A stretch of 64,000 nucleotides of DNA, taken from assembly GCA_029243545.1 (NCBI GenBank), contig JAQWRV010000007.1:123252-187251 (forward strand). The letters run 5' to 3'. The notes beneath the pieces were generated by a model. It did no database searches. It worked only from the letters and a program-made list of their open reading frames with translations, and was not told where the DNA came from. The DNA comes from Rhodospirillaceae bacterium (GTDB taxonomy: Bacteria; Pseudomonadota; Alphaproteobacteria; Rhodospirillales; Rhodospirillaceae). A program made the position numbers and the translations under genes. Shown in pieces: positions 35,032 through 43,919 of this stretch; positions within the stretch are counted from its first letter, which is position 1, and each line of letters starts with the position of its first letter.

Positions 35032-36603
35032 CTAACTTATCACACGCACCAACTTCACAATCCGGCCTCCCGTGTCGTGCTCGACCAGAATGTAAACCTC
35101 ACCGCCCGGTCCAATTTCGACATCTCGGATGCGGGCGAGATCCTCAATCAGGGTTTCGCGGTAGGCCTCTTTGCCGTCTTCTAACTCGATGCGCATGAGA
35201 TCCGAGGCGCGCAGAGTGCCGACGATAATACTGCCGTTCCATGCCGGAAAATAGGCACCGTCGTAAAAAGCAAAACTGGAAATGGCAGGTGCCGGTGTGA
35301 AATCGATCACCGGCGGCTCCATGTCATCAACATAGAAGTCTATGCCAAGCACCTCACCCCAGGCCACCGGCGTTCCATCATAATTGACACCTTTTGACGT
35401 GAGTGGCCAGCCGTAGTTCAGACCCATTTGGATGAGATTGAGTTCGTCGCCGCCGCGCGGCCCCATTTCGGTGCTCCACAGTTGGCCTCTATCCGTATTG
35501 AATTCCAGCCCTTGGGGATTGCGATGGCCGTAGGACCAGATGGCCTGAACCGCTGCTGGATCATCAACGAAGGGGTTGTCCTTTGGCACACGGCCGTCGT
35601 CATGAAGCCGCATGATTTTACCGTAGGGCAACGTGAGGTCTTGCACACCGATGTGTTCCAGCGGACCTTTCATACCGACGCTGAAATACACATAACCTCC
35701 GTCATCAAAAGTGATTCGTCCACCGGCCGCGATTTCCGGCATGAGAGTGTAGGTTTCCTTGTCGGCTTCCCAGATCGTTTGTTCTTCGATCCAGAAACCG
35801 TCGCGGATACGCCCACGCACAAGTTTGTTCATGGACACGTCCTGGCCGGAGGCCCGGCTGGTGGCATTGCAATCACCACAGCGGTCGCCGTAATGGAGAT
35901 AAATCAAACCGTTCAAGTCGTAGTCCGGGTGCAGGGCAACATCCATAAGCCAGCCAAGCCCCATAGGCTGGCCCACCATATCGAATGAATCGTCGTAGGC
36001 TTTGGGCGTATCCCGGATGAGAGGCTGCTGCTTCCCTTCCCTTGTAATGATGCTCAGCCCCTTTGTTTTTTCCGTCAACAGAATGAGCCCATTGGACAGC
36101 GGCTGTATACTAAACGGCAGGGCATCAAGGTCTTTGACGACGGTTTTGAGAGTAAAGTCGTGGTGCTCACTCTTGATCACTCGATTCGGTACAATCAGCG
36201 GTGCGTTGTAACGAAAATCATCCAGGTTGGTGCCCTGGCGCTGCTCTGAAATGTATATAGCAAGCGCAAGCACTTGATCGTCATTCAGAACCGTAGACCA
36301 TGCCGGCATACCCCGATCGGGAAAACCGTCCCGTGTGTTTTTGGCAATGTCTTCGATGGAACTACCAAACACTAGGTCGGCACCTACCAGGGCGCTCCCC
36401 TGCGCGGCACCTTGCAAGGCTTCACCGTGACAGACTGCGCATTCTTGCTGGTAAAGGCCTGCAACAATATCGGGTGGTTTCTGAATATTCATTTCGCGCA
36501 AATTGATGAACCCACCTTCACCAACGCCGTGAGGCTGAGCCATCGCCGGTGCGGACAATGTAAAAAGATACCCAATGAAGGCAATACTTAAGACGCGGCG
36601 CAT
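35032..36603 (-). CDS. secreted cytochrome c / PQQ-type aldose (glucose-sorbosone) dehydrogenase fusion
   Basis: 523 residues. The signal peptide ends AMAQ. Residues about 45-125 form a cytochrome c domain with C55-A-V-C58-H59 and a GMPAW segment that may give the Met ligand. From about 150 the sequence is a six-bladed propeller of the glucose/sorbosone dehydrogenase family: MGLGWLMDVALHPDY, GGRITFDDGGYVYFSVG, WSYGHRNPQGLEFN, STEMGPRGGDELN and NYGWPL. These soluble enzymes use PQQ and calcium to oxidise sugars or related alcohols; here the built-in haem would take the electrons. It is transcribed in the same direction as the DUF1592 operon, 560 bases ahead of it. Confidence 0.92.
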   Translation of the reverse strand: MRRVLSIAFIGYLFTLSAPAMAQPHGVGEGGFINLREMNIQKPPDIVAGLYQQECAVCHGEALQGAAQGSALVGADLVFGSSIEDIAKNTRDGFPDRGMPAWSTVLNDDQVLALAIYISEQRQGTNLDDFRYNAPLIVPNRVIKSEHHDFTLKTVVKDLDALPFSIQPLSNGLILLTEKTKGLSIITREGKQQPLIRDTPKAYDDSFDMVGQPMGLGWLMDVALHPDYDLNGLIYLHYGDRCGDCNATSRASGQDVSMNKLVRGRIRDGFWIEEQTIWEADKETYTLMPEIAAGGRITFDDGGYVYFSVGMKGPLEHIGVQDLTLPYGKIMRLHDDGRVPKDNPFVDDPAAVQAIWSYGHRNPQGLEFNTDRGQLWSTEMGPRGGDELNLIQMGLNYGWPLTSKGVNYDGTPVAWGEVLGIDFYVDDMEPPVIDFTPAPAISSFAFYDGAYFPAWNGSIIVGTLRASDLMRIELEDGKEAYRETLIEDLARIRDVEIGPGGEVYILVEHDTGGRIVKLVRVIS

Positions 36604-36627
36604 AGATAGTTCCCGAATTAGATAGGA

Positions 36628-37173
36628 TTATTTTATCACTTCAAACATCTCGTGTTTGACCCGGTCGCCGGGTTTAATCCCCAGGCGTTCGACGGTACCC
36701 GCTTTGAGTTCCAGAACGGCACGCACACGAACTTTAGAAGAAATCGTCATCTCATTATGGGGCACGGCGTTTTCCGCGATTGTCACCACTTCACCGGACT
36801 GGCTAAGAAACAGCATATCCAGCGGAATGAAGGTGTTGCGCATCCACATGGCAACCATCCGGTCACGCTTGAAATCGAACAGCATGCCATGGTCGGGTGC
36901 AATCTCCGCCCGGTGCATGAGACCGATCCGGCGGGTGTCATCTGCATCCGCGAACTCAAACTGAAACGCGTACTCAGCTTCATCGACAATGATGGTGCTA
37001 GGAACCAGCGGTAGGCTTTGGCTCTTGGTCGAGTCAAACGGTTCGTGGGGCCTCAGGAACTGCGCCGACGCGTCAACGGATACGACGAGCAGAATGAGGA
37101 TTGAAATAAGGCGGATGAGGTTTTTCATGGCTGTAACGCTACAGCAAGCGGCACCATTTTCAACATTACTCAT
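36628..37173 (-). CDS. secreted DUF192 protein
   Basis: 181 residues from the ATG at 37173, chosen because GGAG lies eight bases upstream; an ATG at 37128 (MKNLIRL) would give a more usual signal peptide but has no such site. A hydrophobic helix at about 19-35 ends near ASAQ. The DUF192 core follows: FADADDTRRIGLMHR, MLFDFKRDRMVAMWMRNTFIPLDMLFL and a final LELKAGTVERLGIKPGD. DUF192 proteins are small, secreted or lipoprotein, and of unknown function. The gene lies 24 bases upstream of the aldose dehydrogenase fusion on the same strand, so the two are probably co-transcribed. Confidence 0.88.
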   Translation of the reverse strand: MSNVENGAACCSVTAMKNLIRLISILILLVVSVDASAQFLRPHEPFDSTKSQSLPLVPSTIIVDEAEYAFQFEFADADDTRRIGLMHRAEIAPDHGMLFDFKRDRMVAMWMRNTFIPLDMLFLSQSGEVVTIAENAVPHNEMTISSKVRVRAVLELKAGTVERLGIKPGDRVKHEMFEVIK

Positions 37174-37333
37174 TCGTCACTCTCCGACTTGTCCCGAGAG
37201 TCCAGAGTAGCGATTGCCATTTCTGATGGTAACCCGCGGCCCTCGGAATAAATCCAAGGACGACCGATTTAAGATTTTTTGCCCGCCGATGCCGCGCCGT
37301 GAATTCTTTGACAAGAATTCTCTATGCCGCTGA

Positions 37334-39031
37334 TTACATCACCATGAAGTCAAAGAGCAGATAAGCGGCGAGCATGATCATGGCCCAGAACACCATGCTT
37401 CCTGTGGGCATGGTCCGGGCCAGGATACCTTTGGGTCCATGGCGGCCATGAACATCGTCGACGACTCTCTGCGCACCCTTGGCTAAATCTTTGATAATAC
37501 TGTCGCGCGCCAGGCCAGCGTCATGGGTAAAGGCGACCAAAATCTTACAGCCCCAGACGCGATAGAGCCAATCGAAATCGAGCGTCAGGCTTTCTACCAG
37601 TTTCCAGCCGTAATATTTGAGGAACAGGAAGAAGGCAGCGCCTGAGAACATCAGCAATTGGAACTGAGTGACAACGTGATCCGGCGTGTACGGAGCGTAG
37701 TCCTGATCATACGGCAGCAACTGATAGAAGGCCTGCGGTGCCAATCCGATGCCGATACAGAGCGCGGCGAAAAATACCATGGCAGCGCGCATGTGCAGCG
37801 GTGGTTCCGGTGGGCGAAGACCTGAGTCCTTACCGAAGAACACGAAGTACTGCAGTTTGATTCCAACATCGAGGAACACGCCTGCGGTCCCGGCTGCAAG
37901 CAAGACCCAGACCCAGTAATAACCTTCCACATAGGCGGCTTCAGACATCATCGCCTTAGCGACAAAGCCGGACGTAAACGGAAACGCCGAGATCGATAGG
38001 CCACCAATAATGCAACAAATAGCCGTCAGCGGCATGGTTCGGAACAAACCACCGTATTCAGTGAACCTGCGCTTGCCGGTGACATAGAGCACCGAACCGG
38101 TCGCCATAATCAGAACCGCTTTATAGATAATGTGGGCGAAGGCGTGTGCCACGGCGCCATTAACAGCCATCTCGGTACCGATCCCGATAGCGGTCACCAT
38201 GAATCCAACCTGATTGACGATCGAATACCCGAGCATTTTACGGGCGTTATTTTCGCAAAGGCCGTAGATGATGCCGTAGAAGATCATGAAAAGGCCGATA
38301 AAGATCAACACTTCGGACCCTGGGAATCCACGGGCCAATACATAAACAGCAGTCTTGGTAGTAAACGCCGAGAGGAACACCATACCCGAGTAGCTGGCTT
38401 CCGGATATGAGTCCGGCACCCAAGCCGAAAATGGCGGCGCGCCGGTGTTCAAGACAAACCCAGCGAGGATTAAAGCGCGTGGCAATGTGTCAGGCAGGAT
38501 CGAGACAAAATCGACCGAACCGGTCGTTGCCACCTCGCCCGCTATGCCGGCCATCAACACCACGCCACCAAGCAAGTGAACCATCATATAACGCATGCCT
38601 GCGGCCCGGGCGGTGTCTGTACCGGCTGAGAAAATAACGGTCGATGAGGCCAGCGCCATCAATTCCCAGAAAATGAAGACGGTGATAAGGTCACCGGCGA
38701 AGACAACGCCCAAAGCAAATGAGATGTAGATGTTGGCTGCAAACAGCTCCAGCACCTTCTCTTGCTTAAGGGCATAGAGATTTCCGGCCAGCGCCATCAG
38801 CGCAAAGACCGTGCCAAACAGCCGGCTCAATCGGTCAGCCTCAAACGGCTCCAGCGTCCATTCCATATAAGGAATAGACAGAACAACGCCATCAGGTGTC
38901 ATCCACACCAAAGCCAATGCGATCAGCGGCGTGGCCAACAACACGACACTGCGGGCGGTGCCGTTAAGTCGCAAAATGATAAATGCGCCAACGAGAATAG
39001 GCAGCGAAGGATGAAGCAAAAGACTACTCAT
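37334..39031 (-). CDS. Mrp-type antiporter subunit, NuoL/M/N-like (third D-type)
   Basis: 565 residues with about fourteen membrane helices. FIFWELMALASSTVIF holds the Glu of the proton half-channel, and FTTKTAVYVLARGFPG the partner Lys, both as in MrpA/MrpD and complex I antiporter subunits. It is the last gene of the cluster and the longest of its three D-like proteins. It lacks the extended C terminus of a true MnhA. It should move protons, or help couple them to sodium or potassium. The start overlaps the small gene upstream by eight bases. Confidence 0.9.
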   Translation of the reverse strand: MSSLLLHPSLPILVGAFIILRLNGTARSVVLLATPLIALALVWMTPDGVVLSIPYMEWTLEPFEADRLSRLFGTVFALMALAGNLYALKQEKVLELFAANIYISFALGVVFAGDLITVFIFWELMALASSTVIFSAGTDTARAAGMRYMMVHLLGGVVLMAGIAGEVATTGSVDFVSILPDTLPRALILAGFVLNTGAPPFSAWVPDSYPEASYSGMVFLSAFTTKTAVYVLARGFPGSEVLIFIGLFMIFYGIIYGLCENNARKMLGYSIVNQVGFMVTAIGIGTEMAVNGAVAHAFAHIIYKAVLIMATGSVLYVTGKRRFTEYGGLFRTMPLTAICCIIGGLSISAFPFTSGFVAKAMMSEAAYVEGYYWVWVLLAAGTAGVFLDVGIKLQYFVFFGKDSGLRPPEPPLHMRAAMVFFAALCIGIGLAPQAFYQLLPYDQDYAPYTPDHVVTQFQLLMFSGAAFFLFLKYYGWKLVESLTLDFDWLYRVWGCKILVAFTHDAGLARDSIIKDLAKGAQRVVDDVHGRHGPKGILARTMPTGSMVFWAMIMLAAYLLFDFMVM

Positions 39032-39275
39032 TATAATAAGTGTCCTTCCGCTTCAGGATCTTCTTCCAGCCCTTTGACAGAACGATGGAACCGCCACCAA
39101 CAATAAACCCGAACCAGGCATGAAATCCGAATGAGAACATGAACCCTTCATGGTGATGGGTGACGAACAGTTCCCCGACAAGGAGAAGAACCAGGATGAC
39201 TGCCAGAGCCATCCACAGCCGCTTCGGTGTCTCCGGATGATCGAGCCAATGATTATTTTGGATTTGATCGCTCAT
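39024..39275 (-). CDS. small membrane protein of the Mrp cluster
   Basis: 83 residues from the ATG at 39275, which overlaps the stop of the preceding D-type gene by four bases. A polar N terminus (SDQIQNNHWLDHPETPKR) is followed by two membrane helices, separated by FVTHHHEGFMFSFGFHAWFG, which is rich in His and aromatic residues. The tail is basic. It lies inside the antiporter operon with overlaps on both sides. Its position and size suggest an accessory subunit. I cannot name the family with certainty; the His cluster could bind a metal or gate protons. Confidence 0.75.
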   Translation of the reverse strand: MSDQIQNNHWLDHPETPKRLWMALAVILVLLLVGELFVTHHHEGFMFSFGFHAWFGFIVGGGSIVLSKGWKKILKRKDTYYNE

Positions 39276-40738
39276 AGGCTTTGCCCCACCAACGCTTTGG
39301 CCAAGGTCAACGGCACTTCGGGGAAGAGAAACAATGACAGTGTGCCCAAGGCAGTCAGACTGAGCGCCAAGACCACGGGCCATGGTGCTTCGCCATGCTC
39401 ATGCTCTGGCGGCACATCTTCGTCCTTCATGAACGCGCGATAGACGATGGGCATGAAATAGGCGGTATTAAGAAGTGTGCTCACAAAGATAACAAAGAGA
39501 ACAAACCAATCCTTAATTTCCATGGCCGCAGACAAAATATACCACTTACCGAGGAACCCAGCTGTTGGCGGTACACCGATCATACTCAACGCACCAATTG
39601 TGAATGCTGCCATGGTAATCGGCATGCGCTTACCTATACCGTTAAGTTGACTGATCTCGGTCTTGTGCGCAGCGGTGTAAATTGAGCCTGCGGCAAAAAA
39701 CAGGGTGATCTTGCCGAATGCGTGAGCAGTGATGTGCATGGCCGCACCGATGATAGCCAATGGTGTCGCCATGGCTGCAGCAAGGACAACATAAGACAGC
39801 TGACTGACTGTAGAATAAGCTAACCGGCGTTTGAGGTTGTCCTGCCCCAGCGCAATGATAGACGCGACCAACACCGTAAACCCGGCGGCATAGACGACCC
39901 AGCTTGTGGCATCCACGCCAGAGAAAAGATCCAAGCCAAATACGTAAACGATGACTTTCACGACGGTGAAAACACCCGCTTTGACGACCGCAACCGCATG
40001 CAACAGCGCACTGACAGGTGTCGGCGCGACCATGGCGGCCGGCAACCAACGGTGCACCGGCATGACCGCCGCTTTACCAATGCCATAGATAAATAGAACA
40101 CCGAGCGCGCCGATCACTATCGGGCTTTCATCAGCTGGGATAATTCCTCCCACCGTGAAATCGCCAGTGCCGGCAACGTAGTAAGTCCCAATGACCGCAG
40201 GAAGCAGGAAAACGACCGATGTGGTCAGCAGAATACCCAAGTACATACGGCCACCGGCTTTGGCAGCATCATCGCCTTTATGAGTGACCAGCGGATAGGT
40301 CGACAGCGTCAGCACTTCATAGAAGAGAAAGAGCGTGAACAGGTTTCCGGCAAATGCGATGCCGATGGTGCTGGCAATGGCGATGGCAAAACAGGTGTAG
40401 AAGATGGTCTGCTTCTTCTCTTTATTGCCACGCATATAACCGATGGAATAGATCGAGTTCACGATCCAGAGGGTTGAGGCAATCAACGCGAAGATCATGC
40501 CCATAGGCTCAATGACGAAGCGCACTTCCAGCCCAGGCAGCACAGTCAACCCTTCGGTTGACGGGCGCCCGCCCTGCATGACTGTCGGCAGTATGATCAA
40601 AACCACCATGAACAAAAGAGCCGCCGTACCGAGCGTATAGGCTTCGCGGACGTTGGGCTTCGATCCGCTTGAGGCTATAAAAAACGCCCCAATAATGGGG
40701 ATTAGAAACGCTGCAACTATGAAATCTGACAATTCCAT
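39272..40738 (-). CDS. mnhD: Mrp-type antiporter subunit D (second D-type)
   Basis: 488 residues, about fourteen membrane helices. FLFYEVLTLSTYPLVTH has the conserved Glu, AVAVVKAGVFTVVKVIVYVFG the conserved Lys, and GIGKRMPITMAAFTIGALSMIGVPPTAGFLGKW is the usual proton_antipo_M signature of MnhD/NuoM. It is an integral inner-membrane subunit that should form one proton channel of the complex. Its ATG touches the stop of the gene upstream (one-base overlap). The symbol is given by analogy; two further D-like subunits share the cluster. Confidence 0.92.
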   Translation of the reverse strand: MELSDFIVAAFLIPIIGAFFIASSGSKPNVREAYTLGTAALLFMVVLIILPTVMQGGRPSTEGLTVLPGLEVRFVIEPMGMIFALIASTLWIVNSIYSIGYMRGNKEKKQTIFYTCFAIAIASTIGIAFAGNLFTLFLFYEVLTLSTYPLVTHKGDDAAKAGGRMYLGILLTTSVVFLLPAVIGTYYVAGTGDFTVGGIIPADESPIVIGALGVLFIYGIGKAAVMPVHRWLPAAMVAPTPVSALLHAVAVVKAGVFTVVKVIVYVFGLDLFSGVDATSWVVYAAGFTVLVASIIALGQDNLKRRLAYSTVSQLSYVVLAAAMATPLAIIGAAMHITAHAFGKITLFFAAGSIYTAAHKTEISQLNGIGKRMPITMAAFTIGALSMIGVPPTAGFLGKWYILSAAMEIKDWFVLFVIFVSTLLNTAYFMPIVYRAFMKDEDVPPEHEHGEAPWPVVLALSLTALGTLSLFLFPEVPLTLAKALVGQSL

Positions 40739-42213
40739 CAGCGTTCTCCCACCAAAACGCTGACGGCTTGTTCGGCCACGCCGACGGTGAACGATGTATC
40801 AAAGCCTAGATAAATGCAGGCCAAAATGAAGACCCATGAAGTTATGATCATAGCCTTGGGCGGGTCTTTCAAAACGGGCGCGCCAACAGGCCGTTCACGG
40901 AAGAACGCTACTTCGATAACCCGTCCCATATAGACGAGGACCAAGAGCGAACTGAGCATCAGCAGCACAACCAGCCACCACCAGCCGTTTTCTAATGCGC
41001 CAACAGCAAGATACCACTTAGATACGAAGCCGACTGTTCCTGGCACACCAAGCAGGCTAAACCCGCCAAGGACAAAGCCAAACATCGTCAACGGCATCTG
41101 CTTACCTAGGCCCGCCATATCGGAAATACGTACGGTTCCAATTTGCAAGGCAATGCCGCCGATGAGCATGAATAGCGCGCCCTTCATAACGGCATGGTTA
41201 AAGATATGAACAAGGCTGCCAGTCAGACCTGTCGCATTGGCGATGGCAATACCCAATGTGATGTAACCGATTTGAGCCACACTGGAATAGGCCAGCATAC
41301 GTTTAACGTTTTCTTGGAAGATGGCGGTCAGTGACCCGGCAAAAATGGCCAGCACCGACAACACCAATACCAATTCGGGAATGGGTGTTTGCTCGACAGA
41401 AAAGGCAAAGCCAAAGACGGAATACAGGTACCGAATGAGCAAATAGATAGAGACCTTGGTCGCCGTCGCTGCGATGAAAGCGGTCGTGACCGTTGGCGCG
41501 AAGGCATACGCATTGGGCAGCCACAGATGAAGTGGAAACAACGCGATTTTCAGCGACAATCCAACGACAATGAATGCCATTCCAGCAATCGCTGCTGATG
41601 TGTCAAGAAGGGGCGGTAGCCGTTCACCAAGATCAACAAGATTGAGCGTGCCGGTTATCGTGTAAAGCAGGCCGATCCCAATGACATACATGGTCGCGCC
41701 AATGGTTCCCAGAATCAGATATTGATAAGCAGCCGCCAATGCGCGGCGATCTTTTCCGAGAGCTATCAAGGTGTACATGGAGAGTGACGAGATCTCCATG
41801 AAGACAAAGGCGTTAAACGCATCTCCGGTGATGATGATACCCATCAATCCGCAGAGGCACAGCAGATACATGGTGTAATACCAGCCGCGTATGCCGTCTT
41901 TTATTTCTGCAGAAACGCTCTGACGCCCGTATACCAAAACCGCAGTGGCAATAAACGACACTAGGATGAGAAGATAGATGGCCAGCAGGTCAACGCGGTA
42001 TTCAATACCGGCCGGCGGTGCCCAGCCACCCATTTGGTAGGATATAGTGCCGTAATCCTGGATTTGGCCGAGCATGGAGGCTGAACCAAAGAAGCACAGA
42101 AAAGACACCAATAAAGCGATCAGCCAGCAGGTGCGCTCATGGCGGACAATGGCGCATATAGCCGATGCGATAAGGGGGGCGGCAACAATAATGGCCGGGA
42201 ACTGGTCAAGCAT
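40738..42213 (-). CDS. mnhD: Mrp-type antiporter subunit D (first D-type)
   Basis: 491 residues, about fourteen helices. FVFMEISSLSMYTLIALGKD holds the conserved Glu; FIAATATKVSIYLLIRYLYS the Lys; PLTMFGFVLGGFSLLGVPGTVGFVSKWYL the family signature. It is closely related in plan to the next gene, and the pair probably came from duplication. An inner-membrane proton channel subunit. It lies three bases after the MnhC gene. Confidence 0.92.
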   Translation of the reverse strand: MLDQFPAIIVAAPLIASAICAIVRHERTCWLIALLVSFLCFFGSASMLGQIQDYGTISYQMGGWAPPAGIEYRVDLLAIYLLILVSFIATAVLVYGRQSVSAEIKDGIRGWYYTMYLLCLCGLMGIIITGDAFNAFVFMEISSLSMYTLIALGKDRRALAAAYQYLILGTIGATMYVIGIGLLYTITGTLNLVDLGERLPPLLDTSAAIAGMAFIVVGLSLKIALFPLHLWLPNAYAFAPTVTTAFIAATATKVSIYLLIRYLYSVFGFAFSVEQTPIPELVLVLSVLAIFAGSLTAIFQENVKRMLAYSSVAQIGYITLGIAIANATGLTGSLVHIFNHAVMKGALFMLIGGIALQIGTVRISDMAGLGKQMPLTMFGFVLGGFSLLGVPGTVGFVSKWYLAVGALENGWWWLVVLLMLSSLLVLVYMGRVIEVAFFRERPVGAPVLKDPPKAMIITSWVFILACIYLGFDTSFTVGVAEQAVSVLVGER

Positions 42214-42216
42214 AGG

Positions 42217-42594
42217 TTAGTCCCAGTCCTCGCCGTAAATCTCATCTTCTTCGATGCTGCCGTAAGCTTCATTAATACGCACAACGAGAGCCAAACCAAG
42301 CGCTAGGGTAGCTACACCGACAACAATCGCTGTGAGAATGAGAACATGGGGCAGCGGATTGGAATACAGTTGCTCTGGATTGCCCTCAACTATGATCGGC
42401 GCGGTACCGCCAATGATTTTTCCGGGTGAGACGTAGAGCAAGTAAACCGAGGTTTGAAAAATCGAAAGGCCAACGAGTTTTTTGATCATGTTGGACCGGG
42501 ATACAATGATGTAGAACCCGGCCATGATGAGAAAAATAGTTATCCAGTGATTGACGCCACCGAGGACAAAAGCAAACTCGTTAAATCCTTCCAT
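42217..42594 (-). CDS. mnhC: Mrp-type antiporter subunit C (NuoK-like)
   Basis: 125 residues with three membrane helices. MIKKLVGLSIFQTSVYLLYVS and LPHVLILTAIVVGVATLALGLALVVRINEAYG match MnhC/MrpC and complex I NuoK, including the helix that ends in a conserved acidic-rich tail. It forms part of the membrane arm next to the D subunits. A nine-base gap separates it from the MnhB gene. Confidence 0.92.
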   Translation of the reverse strand: MEGFNEFAFVLGGVNHWITIFLIMAGFYIIVSRSNMIKKLVGLSIFQTSVYLLYVSPGKIIGGTAPIIVEGNPEQLYSNPLPHVLILTAIVVGVATLALGLALVVRINEAYGSIEEDEIYGEDWD

Positions 42595-42603
42595 ATGCCC
42601 TCC

Positions 42604-43023
42604 TCAACGCCCGCGTCCGGCGAAGGTGTAGAAGATCAGCAGCATGGTCGAGGCCACGGTAACTAGCACGCCAGCTTCGACAAGCAGAATGCCGAGATGC
42701 TGCCCATGGGACGGGTCGTGGGAATCCAGCATATTGTAATCAAGGAAGTTGCCGCCTAGGATCCAAGTTGCGACACCAACGCCAGCGTAAATAAGAACAC
42801 CCATAGGCACCAAAACTTCGAGCAATGCCGGTGGGATGACTTTTTGTATTGTCTTCAACCCAAAAATTAAGGCGTACAGAACAAACGCAGCCGCCACAAT
42901 AACACCAGCCTGGAAGCCTCCACCCGGACCAAAGTCGCCGTGAAATTGTACATATAGAGCGAACAACAACAAAAATGGTATCAAGAGTTTCGATACCACT
43001 CTAAGAATGAGATGACTCCTCAT
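42604..43023 (-). CDS. mnhB: Mrp-type antiporter subunit B
   Basis: 139 residues, four membrane helices. The start HLILRVVSKLLIPFLLLFALYVQFHGDFGPGGGFQAGV holds the strongly conserved HGxxxPGGGFQAG block of MnhB. The start overlaps the stop of the DUF4040 gene by four bases. An inner-membrane subunit of the antiporter. Confidence 0.93.
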   Translation of the reverse strand: MRSHLILRVVSKLLIPFLLLFALYVQFHGDFGPGGGFQAGVIVAAAFVLYALIFGLKTIQKVIPPALLEVLVPMGVLIYAGVGVATWILGGNFLDYNMLDSHDPSHGQHLGILLVEAGVLVTVASTMLLIFYTFAGRGR

Positions 43024-43583
43024 GTGGCATCCCCTCCCGTGCTCGTCTCTTTGTCTTTACGCGGTCTACGTCCACGCAACAGCATCAACACACCAATACC
43101 AGCCGTGAAGATAACTGTGGTTTCGCCCAATGTGTCATAGCCCCGGTAGCTTGCCAGGACGGAGGTAACAACATTGGGCACGGTTGTTTCTGGTATTGAC
43201 CGTTCAAGGTATTGCTGACCGACATAGGTGTTAACCGCTGTATCGGCCATCCCATAATCGGGCAAACCCCAGGTGCCGTATATAAGTGCGGCGCCGGTTA
43301 AGAGGCTAAGCGCCAGCGGCAGTACATTAGAATGGCGCGCTGCTGCTTCTTCCGTATTCGTTAGATGCAATGCAGACAACAATAAGACGGTTGACACACC
43401 AGCGCCGACTGCCGCTTCTGTCATACCCACATCGACGGCATCCATGGCAATTAAAAGCGTCGCCATAAGGAAGCTGTAGGCGCCACCCAGGATAACGACA
43501 GCGAACAGGTTACGGACGCCAATGACCGCAAAGGTAACTGCGGCCAGAAACAATAACAAAACGAGATTAATTAAGAATTCCAC
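43020..43583 (-). CDS. DUF4040/MbhD-type subunit of Mrp-like antiporter
   Basis: 187 residues with about five helices. The N-terminal part (VIGVRNLFAVVILGGAYSFLMATLLIAMDAVDVGMTEAAVGAG) matches the MbhD/DUF4040 domain that in classic Mrp is found at the C terminus of MnhA. The rest (SVLASYRGYDTLGETTVIFTAGIGVLMLL) resembles MbhE. So a piece of MnhA exists here as a separate gene, as in membrane-bound hydrogenases and in split Mrp clusters. It overlaps MnhB by four bases. Confidence 0.88.
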   Translation of the reverse strand: MEFLINLVLLLFLAAVTFAVIGVRNLFAVVILGGAYSFLMATLLIAMDAVDVGMTEAAVGAGVSTVLLLSALHLTNTEEAAARHSNVLPLALSLLTGAALIYGTWGLPDYGMADTAVNTYVGQQYLERSIPETTVPNVVTSVLASYRGYDTLGETTVIFTAGIGVLMLLRGRRPRKDKETSTGGDAT

Positions 43584-43586
43584 GGC

Positions 43587-43919
43587 TCAGTGCCTCTCCC
43601 CCGTTCGATCTTCGGAAAGGATAGGCTTGACGTCACGGTGACGCATCGCCCGCGCGATAGCGTGGCCAGCGACTGGACTGGTAAAGAAAATCAGGATCAA
43701 AACGATACCAAGACGGGCTGTGGTTAAGGTCCATCCAGACTGCACCATGAGGCCGAGAATAATCGGGCCAACCCCCAGTGTATCGATAACACTAGCTGCA
43801 TGAAGACGGGTAAAGGAGTCGGGCATCCGCAACAGACCTAATGCTCCGACGATGCAAAAGAACCCGCCGCTCAGCAATAAGGCCCAGCTGACTATGTCGA
43901 GAATGAGGTCCAAGCTCAT
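43587..43919 (-). CDS. mnhG: Mrp-type antiporter subunit G
   Basis: 110 residues, three helices. GALGLLRMPDSFTRLHAASVIDTLGVGPIILGL is the MnhG signature, with the loop and the helix after it; LIFFTSPVAGHAIARA follows as usual. It is placed between MnhF and the DUF4040 gene with a four-base overlap upstream. Confidence 0.93.
   Translation of the reverse strand: MSLDLILDIVSWALLLSGGFFCIVGALGLLRMPDSFTRLHAASVIDTLGVGPIILGLMVQSGWTLTTARLGIVLILIFFTSPVAGHAIARAMRHRDVKPILSEDRTGERH

Noticed and set aside
35428..35988. 186-codon plus-strand frame
   Set aside because: Antisense to the aldose dehydrogenase propeller; no ribosome site or domain.
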